The notes under the pieces: model-generated
Told to the model about the DNA's origin: nothing
Seen by the model: only the letters and a program-made list of their open reading frames with translations
Database searches by the model: none
Translations under genes and position numbers: made by a program
Source: an uncultured Collinsella sp.
GTDB taxonomy: Bacteria > Actinomycetota > Coriobacteriia > Coriobacteriales > Coriobacteriaceae
DNA: 5,021 nucleotides
NCBI GenBank assembly: GCA_900555355.1
Contig: USKV01000128.1
Location: 1-5,021 of the forward strand
Direction: 5' to 3'
In this document: positions 1 to 5,021 of the stretch, in pieces
Layout: every line of letters starts with the position of its first letter
Position numbering within the stretch: position 1 is the first letter of the stretch

Positions 1-881
1 CCCGCGATAAGGTCCACGCCGCGATGGAGCGCATCAACTATACGCCCAACGATATCGCCCGTGCCATGCTCAACGGCCGTCTGAACCTTATCGGCATGAT
101 CGTTCCCTTTGTGAGCAGTCCGTTCCATGCTCAGGTTGTGCAGGCGGTCGAGCGCACGTTGGCGGAAAACGGCTTTAAGATGTTGCTGTGCAACAGCGCC
201 AATCGACCTGATCTTGAGCGTTCCTATATCGACATGCTCCGCCGCAATATGGTCGACGGCGTCATCGTCAACTCCCTCAATATCGGTGCCGAGGCATATG
301 CCGAGATGGGCTTGAGCCTGGTTGGCATCGACTGCGATCTTGGCGAGGGCTCTGTCCAGATTGCAAGTGACAGCTATGGCATCGGCGAGCTCGCCACGCG
401 CCGTCTGATTGATGACGGCTGCAGGCGTATCCTGTGCCTGCGCAGCAATAGCCGCATGCGCATGCCTGCCAATAAGCGTACCGATGCCTACCTCGATGTT
501 GTTGAGCAGGCCGGTTTGTCCGCGCTTGTCCGTGAGGTTGAGTTCGTTAAGCCCGACGACGAAAAGGGCGCGGTCGTTGCGAAGATCCTCGATGAGAACC
601 CCGATATTGACGGCATCTTTGCGGGAGACGATACGATGGCGGCCATCTGTCTCAACGTGATGAAGCAGCGCGGCTTGAGCGCTCCAGACGACATTAAGGT
701 CGTGGGCGCGGATGGTGCCCGCCGCACTATGACGTTTATGCCTGACTTAACAACCGTACGTCAAGATATCGATCGCATCGGAGAGCTCGCGGCGCAATCC
801 ATCATTGCTCTTATTAACGGTGAAAAGCCCGAGTCGAATATCAAGCTTCCCGTTGAGCTTATCGAGGGCAAAACCGCGTAA
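1..881 (+). CDS. LacI-family transcriptional regulator, 5'-truncated by window edge (probable sucrose/fructoside operon repressor)
   Basis: The reading frame is open from the window's first bases (first whole codon at 3-5, reading RDKVHAAM...) to TAA at 879-881, giving about 292 visible residues. The ATG at 24 is internal, not the start: RDKVHAAMERINYTPN aligns with the third helix of the LacI DNA-binding domain (TREKVEAAMAELNYIPN in E. coli LacI), so about 34 N-terminal residues with the helix-turn-helix lie upstream of the window. The hinge region follows (PNDIARAMLNGR, 45-80), then a periplasmic-binding-protein-like effector domain starting LIGMIVP, with DGVIVNS, a RRLIDDGCRRILCL segment, DGIFAGDDTMA, VVGADGARR (about 699-725) and a C-terminal TTVRQDIDRIGELAAQ. 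These are typical LacI/GalR landmarks. The hinge residue that is usually Leu is Met (66-68). It lies 183 bp upstream of a sugar operon with operator-like repeats between, so local control is likely. The effector sugar cannot be read from the sequence. Confidence 0.93.
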   Translation, partial: RDKVHAAMERINYTPNDIARAMLNGRLNLIGMIVPFVSSPFHAQVVQAVERTLAENGFKMLLCNSANRPDLERSYIDMLRRNMVDGVIVNSLNIGAEAYAEMGLSLVGIDCDLGEGSVQIASDSYGIGELATRRLIDDGCRRILCLRSNSRMRMPANKRTDAYLDVVEQAGLSALVREVEFVKPDDEKGAVVAKILDENPDIDGIFAGDDTMAAICLNVMKQRGLSAPDDIKVVGADGARRTMTFMPDLTTVRQDIDRIGELAAQSIIALINGEKPESNIKLPVELIEGKTA

Positions 882-933
882 TTCGCCCCGTGCCAAAAGA
901 ATTCCTCAAACGCCTCTGATGACCGTTCACCGG

Positions 934-950
934 CATATGTCAACCGTTTG
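934..950 (-). promoter_or_regulatory. Operator-like site, inverted copy of the 17-bp repeat
   Basis: Read on the minus strand, this stretch is CAAACGGTTGACATATG, which matches the repeat at 987-1003 in 15 of 17 positions. It has a central CpG (945/946) inside the imperfect palindrome CAACCGTTTG, a common feature of LacI-family operators. Its CpG centre lies 46 bp upstream of the next copy's centre, which would allow cooperative or looped binding. The assignment to the neighbouring LacI-family protein is inferred from proximity. Confidence 0.6.
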
Positions 951-986
951 CCGACGACTGGAACTGCGAAAAGACGTATTGGTGTG

Positions 987-1020
987 AAAACGTTTGACAT
1001 ATGAAAACGATTGACATATC
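987..1020 (+). promoter_or_regulatory. Two tandem 17-bp operator-like repeats
   Basis: Two directly abutting 17-bp units, AAAACGTTTGACATATG (987-1003) and AAAACGATTGACATATC (1004-1020), are identical at 15 of 17 positions. Each has a central CpG preceded by AAAA, and the first contains the palindrome AAACGTTT, in the style of LacI/GalR operators. They sit 45 bp upstream of the first structural gene's ATG and overlap the best promoter candidate, so a bound repressor would block RNA polymerase. The conserved right half (TTGACATAT) is longer than the left, so the sites are not simple symmetric palindromes. Recognition by the upstream LacI-type protein is inference. Confidence 0.68.
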
Positions 1021-1022
1021 TT
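994..1022 (+). promoter_or_regulatory. Candidate sigma-70-type promoter of the sugar operon
   Basis: A perfect TTGACA -35 box at 994-999 is followed after 17 bp by TATCTT at 1017-1022, which matches 4 of 6 positions of the -10 consensus. Transcription would start near 1029-1031 and give a leader of about 35 nt before the ATG at 1065. A second TTGACA (1011-1016) has no good -10 at a normal distance; the nearest is TAGTAT after 21 bp. Both TTGACA boxes are also part of the tandem operator repeats, so the -35 match may partly reflect operator sequence. Confidence 0.45.
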
Positions 1023-1051
1023 GCAGTTGTACCGAGTTAGTATCACGTGGG

Positions 1052-1056
1052 AAGGA
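1052..1056 (+). promoter_or_regulatory. Ribosome binding site deciding the GH32 start
   Basis: AAGGA lies in a GGGAAGGAAG purine run, 8 nt before the ATG at 1065. A longer frame opening at GTG 1047 would start just before this Shine-Dalgarno sequence and translate it, so the ATG at 1065 is preferred. Confidence 0.75.
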
Positions 1057-1064
1057 AGTCTCGG

Positions 1065-2447
1065 ATGCACAAGGTGTATTACCAGCCTGAGGGAATTTGG
1101 GTGGGCGACATCATGCCGTACGGCGAGGACGGCACGTTCTATCTCTATCATCAGCGTGACACGCGAAACCCCGGACCTTTCGGAGAGCCGTTTGGCTGGG
1201 CACTCGCGACAACCAAGGACTTCGTCAATTACAAAGACTTTGGCGAGAGCCTTGAGCGTGGCGGCGACGAGGAAGTCGACCAGTATGTTTATGCCGGCAC
1301 GGTGTTTAAGGTGGGCGACAAGTACCATGCGCTCTACACTGGTTGCAATCGCGATAAGGTCAAGGCACGCTTGATGAAGCAGGTTCTTCTTCACGCAACG
1401 AGCGACGACGCCGTCAAGTGGGAGAAGAACATCGCCGAGACGCTGCTTCCGCCCCAGGAGGGTTACGATGACCGCAACTGGCGCGATCCCTTTGTGCTTT
1501 GGGATGAGGAGAACGAAGAGTACATGCTCATCCTCGGCACGCGTGTGGGCGAGGACAAGCGTCTGATGACCGGTCGTCTGGTCAAGTTCACCTCCAAGGA
1601 CCTGGATACCTGGGAGTTCCAGGGCGACTGGTGGAACCCGGGCCTGTACACCATGTTTGAGATGCCTGATCTCTTTAAGATGGGCGACTGGTGGTATCTG
1701 GTGTTCTCCGAGTACAGTGATGGCAACAAGACCCGTTACCGCATGTCTCGCTCTATCAACGGTCCTTGGATCACTCCTGCGGACGATTCCTTCGATGGCC
1801 GCGCGTACTATGCCGCGCGTACCGCATTTGATGGCGAGCGCCGCGTTCTCTTTGGTTGGGTTCCTACGCGTGACGAGGGTGGCGATCCCAGCTCTTACCT
1901 GTGGGGTGGCACCTTTATGCCTCTCGAGATCGTTCAGCGTGCCGACGGAACGCTCGGCACCAAGCTCCCCGACAGCATGCTTGGCGCCTTTGGCGAGGCT
2001 AAGGCAGTCGAGACCTTTGAGCTTTCCTGCGAGTCGGGCAAGGTCGAGCAGGTGCTCGCCGCGGATGCCGGTTCCACCTATATGCTCGATGCCGACATCG
2101 AGCTCGCCGGTGACGCTGCCGGCTTCTCGGTGAAGCTTGCCGAGGACGCCGAGTCCGGTCTTGCCTATGAGTTCCGCGCCAACCTGCGTGAGGGCAAGCT
2201 CGAGTTTACGGCGGCCCCCCAGTATCCGTGGTTCCAGGTCAACAACATGGGCCTCGAGCGTCCGTTGTTCTTTAAGGGCGAGGGCACTCACCATGTGCGT
2301 CTGGTCGTCGACGACGACATCGCGACCATCTTTGTCGATGATGTTGCGCTCAACGCTCGCTTCTGCAACAAGCAGGGCCAGGGTGTGGCGCTGACGGTCA
2401 CCGACGGTACGCTCAAGTGCGCAAATGCAACGATCGCGTCTCTGTAA
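1065..2447 (+). CDS. Divergent GH32-family glycoside hydrolase (E. coli Aec43/FosGH2-like fructosidase candidate)
   Basis: The protein has 460 residues, starts at the ATG after a good Shine-Dalgarno sequence and has no signal peptide, so it should act in the cytoplasm. The first ~300 residues fit a GH32 five-bladed propeller and the last ~150 fit a beta-sandwich. The three catalytic blocks can be placed: VGDIMP with candidate nucleophile D15 where most GH32 enzymes have NDPNG, NWRDPF with transition-state stabiliser D141, and FEMPDLF with acid/base E199 where ECPD is usual. A FYLYHQRDTR segment follows the first block. From memory, this 'GD.MP' pattern matches the poorly characterised GH32 subgroup that includes E. 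coli Aec43 (FosGH2) of a fructo-oligosaccharide locus. It is the first gene of the apparent operon, 45 bp before a sucrose-type PTS gene. The likely role is hydrolysis of a fructoside or phosphorylated fructoside; the exact substrate is unknown. A GH43- or GH68-like activity within the same propeller clan is the main alternative. Confidence 0.85.
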   Translation: MHKVYYQPEGIWVGDIMPYGEDGTFYLYHQRDTRNPGPFGEPFGWALATTKDFVNYKDFGESLERGGDEEVDQYVYAGTVFKVGDKYHALYTGCNRDKVKARLMKQVLLHATSDDAVKWEKNIAETLLPPQEGYDDRNWRDPFVLWDEENEEYMLILGTRVGEDKRLMTGRLVKFTSKDLDTWEFQGDWWNPGLYTMFEMPDLFKMGDWWYLVFSEYSDGNKTRYRMSRSINGPWITPADDSFDGRAYYAARTAFDGERRVLFGWVPTRDEGGDPSSYLWGGTFMPLEIVQRADGTLGTKLPDSMLGAFGEAKAVETFELSCESGKVEQVLAADAGSTYMLDADIELAGDAAGFSVKLAEDAESGLAYEFRANLREGKLEFTAAPQYPWFQVNNMGLERPLFFKGEGTHHVRLVVDDDIATIFVDDVALNARFCNKQGQGVALTVTDGTLKCANATIASL

Positions 2448-2454
2448 TGGCATC

Positions 2455-2464
2455 AAAACGTTTT
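2455..2464. promoter_or_regulatory. Perfect AAAACGTTTT palindrome, possible internal operator
   Basis: A 10-bp perfect palindrome with a central CpG lies in the 45-bp gap between the GH32 stop and the PTS start. It shares AAAACGTTT with the operator-like repeat at 987-1003 but not the TTGACATAT right half. The overlapping TATGAT (2464-2469) matches the -10 consensus at 5 of 6 positions, but no good -35 lies 16-18 bp upstream. It could be an internal operator, a weak internal promoter, or chance in an AT-richer gap. Confidence 0.35.
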
Positions 2465-2492
2465 ATGATTTCGTAAGGGAATGGAGAGGAAC

Positions 2493-3944
2493 ATGGACTA
2501 CAAGGCAGTGTCCCAGCAAGTCGTCGACAACGTCGGCGGACTGGAGAACATCGAGGGCGCCACGCATTGCGTGACCCGTCTGCGTCTGGTGCTCAAGGAT
2601 ACGAGCAAATACAACAAGGCCGAGCTCGAGAACATCGATGGCGTCAAGGGCGTGCTGTACAACAGCGGCCAGCTCATGATCATCTTCGGTACCGGTACCG
2701 TCAACAAGGTTTACGATGAGTTTATGGCTCTGACGGGCGTTAAGGAGATCAGTGCTTCCGAGGTCAAGGGCGCTGAGGCGGACAAGAAGGGCAAGTTCTT
2801 CTCGGTCCTCAAGGTATTCTCGGACATCTTTATCCCCATCATTCCCGCCTTCGTCGGCGCTGCAATCATCATCGGCCTTAAGTCGCTGATCGTTGCCAAC
2901 GGCCTCTTTGGCATGGAAGGCAGCCTCGCCGATCACAGCGAGTTCCTCAAGAACCTCGCAAGCTTCTTTGCCATTATCGCCACCACGTTCGACTACCTGC
3001 CTGTCCTGGTTATGTACAGCGCGGTCAAGCGTTTTGGCGGTAACCCGATCCTGGGCATCCTCGTCGGTATCGTCATGGTTCACCCGAGCCTTATGAACCG
3101 CAACACGTTCGTTATGGACCCGACGGGTGCTGAGTACTGGAACTTCGGTCCGCTATCCATTCCCATGGTTGCTTTCCAGGGCGGCGTGTTCCCTGCAATC
3201 CTGACTGCCTGGTTTATGGCCAAGGTCGAAAAGATTGCCCAGAAGTACATCCCCGAGGTCGTCTCGTTTGTCTTTGTCCCGACCGTTACCCTGATTCTTG
3301 CTAACGTTGCCCTGTTCACCGTGTTCGGCCCGCTCGGCAACCTGATCGGCGACGTCCTCGCTGGCGTAATCGATGTCCTGTACAACAGGATGGGCGTCTT
3401 TGGCGCCTTTGTCTTCGCCGCGTTCCTGCAGCCGCTCGTCGTTACCGGTACGCATCAGTTCATCCAGGGTATCGAGGCAAACCTTGTTGCCACGACTGGC
3501 TTCAACTACATCCAGGCCATCTGGTCGGTTTCCATCATCGCCCAGGGCGGCGGCGCCATCGGTATGTACCTCATTCACAAGAAGCACTCCAAAGAGCGCA
3601 ACATCTGCATGTCGTCCTTTATCCCGACGCTGGTCGGAATCTCCGAGCCCGCTATCTTTGCTGCAAACATGCGCTATTCGATCATTCCGTTCATCTGCGC
3701 ATGCATCGGTGCAGGCTGCGGCGGTGCCTTCGTCAAGCTCTTTGAGGTGCGCGCTATCGGTCAGGGTCTGACCGGCGTGCTTGGCCTGCTCATCGTCACG
3801 CCCGAGACCCTCGTGTGGTATGTGGCTGGCAATCTCATCGCCTTTATCGTGCCGATCGTCTTGATCTTTGCCTACAACAAGGCAAAGGGCGTGCCGACCA
3901 CCGATGAAGAGGGCGCTGGCGCTGGCTTCGACGTTAGCTTCTAG
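2493..3944 (+). CDS. PTS sucrose-family permease, fused EIIB-EIIC
   Basis: This 483-residue membrane protein imports a sugar and phosphorylates it, using phosphate passed from EIIA to EIIB. Residues ~1-80 are a glucose/sucrose-type EIIB domain with the phosphorylation cysteine C26 in ATHCVTRLRL. A linker (~81-101) leads to the hydrophobic EIIC domain (~102-475), with multiple membrane segments and family landmarks: SDIFIPIIPAFVGAAI, a MVHPSLMN block, VVTGTHQF (V317-F323) and GISEPAIFAANMRY starting at G382. These resemble sucrose EIIBC proteins (GITEPAIFGVNLRY, VITGMHHSF), with HH changed to HQ. No EIIA domain follows, so phosphate must come from an EIIA encoded elsewhere. The start at 2493 is preferred over an in-frame ATG at 2481 because GGAGAGGA lies at 2483-2490, while the earlier ATG has AAGGGA touching it. 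The gene sits between two GH32 genes. Sucrose is the likeliest substrate; trehalose, beta-glucosides or short fructo-oligosaccharides are alternatives. Confidence 0.92.
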   Translation: MDYKAVSQQVVDNVGGLENIEGATHCVTRLRLVLKDTSKYNKAELENIDGVKGVLYNSGQLMIIFGTGTVNKVYDEFMALTGVKEISASEVKGAEADKKGKFFSVLKVFSDIFIPIIPAFVGAAIIIGLKSLIVANGLFGMEGSLADHSEFLKNLASFFAIIATTFDYLPVLVMYSAVKRFGGNPILGILVGIVMVHPSLMNRNTFVMDPTGAEYWNFGPLSIPMVAFQGGVFPAILTAWFMAKVEKIAQKYIPEVVSFVFVPTVTLILANVALFTVFGPLGNLIGDVLAGVIDVLYNRMGVFGAFVFAAFLQPLVVTGTHQFIQGIEANLVATTGFNYIQAIWSVSIIAQGGGAIGMYLIHKKHSKERNICMSSFIPTLVGISEPAIFAANMRYSIIPFICACIGAGCGGAFVKLFEVRAIGQGLTGVLGLLIVTPETLVWYVAGNLIAFIVPIVLIFAYNKAKGVPTTDEEGAGAGFDVSF

Positions 3945-3983
3945 TTGAGCCGTTCAGTGTAATCTGAGGATAAGTCCATTTGA

Positions 3984-4021
3984 GGAAGGGCGTTCGACTC
4001 GTGTGAGTCGAGCGTCCTTCC
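3984..4021 (+). terminator. Strong intergenic hairpin (terminator-like, no U-tract)
   Basis: The arms at 3984-4000 and 4005-4021 pair over 17 positions, with two G-U wobbles (3990/4015 and 3993/4012), around a GTGT loop. The sequence after the stem is CCATAGACGAG, which lacks the run of U expected of an intrinsic terminator; the opposite strand has none either. It starts 39 nt after the PTS stop and ends 24 nt before the next gene's ATG. It could be a partial terminator, an RNA-processing or 3'-end stabilising element that separates PTS and hydrolase expression, or a Rho-independent terminator of a type that does not need U's. The hairpin is certain; its function is not. Confidence 0.6.
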
Positions 4022-4045
4022 CCATAGACGAGAAAGTCAACGGCG

Positions 4046-5021
4046 ATGTTTAATCAAAAAAATAAGGTGACACGCGCGGACTATGAGCAGTGGCGTGTCG
4101 GACAGGATGAGACGGCGGCTCGCATCGCGTCCGACCCCGATAGGCTTCTGTTCCATGTGGAGCCTGAGCTTGGCTGGCTCAACGACCCCAACGGTTTGGT
4201 TCAGATTGGTGATACGTATCACATCTATCATCAATACGATCCGTTCGATGCTGCGCATGGCGGTCCAGTGCTTTGGAACCATCTGACGACAAAGGATTTT
4301 GTGACCTACGAGAATCATGGTCCCGTGCTGTTTCCCGATTCCGATTTGGATTCGAGTGGAGCGTATTCTGGTTCTGCCTTTGTACGTGATGGTAAGATTC
4401 ACTACTTCTATACCGGCAACGTCAAGCATTTTGACCGCGATGATTACGACTACGTGTTGACGGGCCGTGAGCAAAACCAGATTCATATGGTTGCCGAGAA
4501 TCCCGACGAATTGGGCGAGAAGTGCATAGCTGTTGGACCGGTCGATTACCCCGACGATATCGGTACGCACGTGCGTGATCCCAAAATCCTTGAACACGAT
4601 GGTATCTACTACATGGTTCTGGGCGCTCGTACGAAAGACGACCGCGGCTGCGTGCTTGTCTATACCTCGCGCAATCTTGAGGACTGGAGCTATGCGACGC
4701 GCATTGAGTTGGGCGAGAAGTTTGGCTTTATGTGGGAGTGCCCCGATCTGTTTGAGCTCGATGGTGAGCTTATTCTCGTTTGCTGTCCGCAGGGTGTGTC
4801 CGCCGATGGATGGCGTTACCGCAATCCGCACCAGTGCGTGTGGTTTCCCATCGAGGCCGATTGGGAGGCGCCGAGCTTTAAAATCGTCGGGCAGGGCATG
4901 CCCCCGATGGTCGATGCCGGTTTTGATTTCTATGCTCCGCAGTCCTTTGAGGATACTGCAGGCCGGCGTTTGATGATCGTATGGTCGGGTTGCCCCGATG
5001 CGACGGCAGAAAACCCGACGG
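4046..5021 (+). CDS. scrB: GH32 sucrose-6-phosphate hydrolase-like beta-fructofuranosidase, 3'-truncated by window edge
   Basis: The frame opens at ATG 4046 and stays open to the window end, giving 325 residues without a stop; such enzymes are usually about 450-500 residues. All canonical GH32 motifs of the catalytic propeller are present: GWLNDPNG with nucleophile D47, SGSAF, HVRDPKIL with stabiliser D178, and WECPDLFEL with acid/base E231. There is no signal peptide, and the ~35 residues before FHVEPELGWLNDPNG are the usual N-terminal lead of cytoplasmic ScrB/SacA enzymes. The expected reaction is cleavage of sucrose-6-phosphate, made by the preceding PTS, into glucose-6-phosphate and fructose. 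The Shine-Dalgarno match is weak (GAGAAAG, 4030-4036, 9 nt before ATG). It follows the PTS gene by 101 bp with a hairpin between. Its codons use more GAT, GGT and TAT than the PTS gene. The gene symbol rests on family and context; an unphosphorylated-fructan or sucrose hydrolase is possible. Confidence 0.88.
   Translation, partial: MFNQKNKVTRADYEQWRVGQDETAARIASDPDRLLFHVEPELGWLNDPNGLVQIGDTYHIYHQYDPFDAAHGGPVLWNHLTTKDFVTYENHGPVLFPDSDLDSSGAYSGSAFVRDGKIHYFYTGNVKHFDRDDYDYVLTGREQNQIHMVAENPDELGEKCIAVGPVDYPDDIGTHVRDPKILEHDGIYYMVLGARTKDDRGCVLVYTSRNLEDWSYATRIELGEKFGFMWECPDLFELDGELILVCCPQGVSADGWRYRNPHQCVWFPIEADWEAPSFKIVGQGMPPMVDAGFDFYAPQSFEDTAGRRLMIVWSGCPDATAENPT

Noticed and set aside
882..933. Possible terminator after the regulator gene
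   Set aside because: I found no stable stem followed by a T-run in this stretch, so read-through from the regulator gene into the operon cannot be excluded.
968..986. A degenerate further copy of the 17-bp repeat (AAGACG-TATTGG-TGTG)
   Set aside because: It needs a one-base insertion and several mismatches to align with the consensus, so it cannot be told from chance.
927..2456. A long 509-codon open frame on the minus strand opposite the GH32 gene
   Set aside because: Its translation has no recognisable family features and mirrors the third-position bias of the sense gene, which has clear catalytic motifs and a ribosome binding site. It is a shadow frame common in GC-rich DNA.
2463..3083. 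A 206-codon minus-strand open frame over the EIIB region, rich in Asp, Glu and Val
   Set aside because: Its acidic composition is the antisense of hydrophobic and C-ending codons in the PTS gene; no motif or credible start context.
4037..4831. A 264-codon minus-strand open frame opposite the scrB-like gene
   Set aside because: The sense strand encodes an unmistakable GH32 enzyme (NDPNG, RDP, ECPD). The antisense product shows no domain signature.
1..5021. CRISPR array, tRNA/rRNA genes, insertion sequences, phage or defence genes
   Set aside because: No regularly spaced repeats, RNA-gene signatures, transposase or integrase motifs, or terminal inverted repeats were seen. All the coding space is accounted for by sugar-utilisation genes.

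Overview
The window carries a co-directional (+ strand) sucrose or fructo-oligosaccharide utilisation locus. It probably comes from a moderately high-GC Gram-positive gut actinobacterium; a Coriobacteriia/Collinsella-like host is my best guess. That guess rests on the GC-rich, C/G-ending codon use, the PTS-based sugar gene arrangement and the protein flavour, not on any marker gene, so it is tentative.

Layout. (1) Positions 1-881: the C-terminal ~292 residues of a LacI-family transcriptional regulator, whose first ~34 residues (most of the helix-turn-helix) lie before the window. (2) Positions 882-1064: a regulatory intergenic region with two tandem 17-bp operator-like repeats, a third copy in inverted orientation, and a promoter-like TTGACA/TATCTT pair embedded in the repeats. 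(3) Positions 1065-2447: a divergent GH32-type glycoside hydrolase that keeps the three catalytic acids but has lost the usual NDPNG and ECPD signatures. (4) Positions 2448-2492: a 45-bp gap with a perfect AAAACGTTTT palindrome that resembles the upstream operators. (5) Positions 2493-3944: a sucrose-family PTS permease with fused EIIB and EIIC domains and no EIIA. (6) Positions 3945-4045: a strong 17-bp-stem hairpin without a U-tract. (7) Positions 4046-5021: the first 325 residues of a canonical GH32 sucrose-6-phosphate hydrolase-like enzyme, cut by the window edge.

How it works together (inference). The PTS imports and phosphorylates sucrose or a short fructo-oligosaccharide. The canonical GH32 (ScrB-like) splits the 6-phosphorylated product into glucose-6-phosphate and fructose. 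The divergent GH32 may handle a different fructoside or a phosphorylated longer oligosaccharide. The LacI-type protein probably represses the operon from the repeats that overlap the likely promoter. No signal peptide is visible on either hydrolase, so both should act in the cytoplasm. The parts most worth following up are the divergent GH32 enzyme and the tandem operator array. I do not see a wholly new type of system here.
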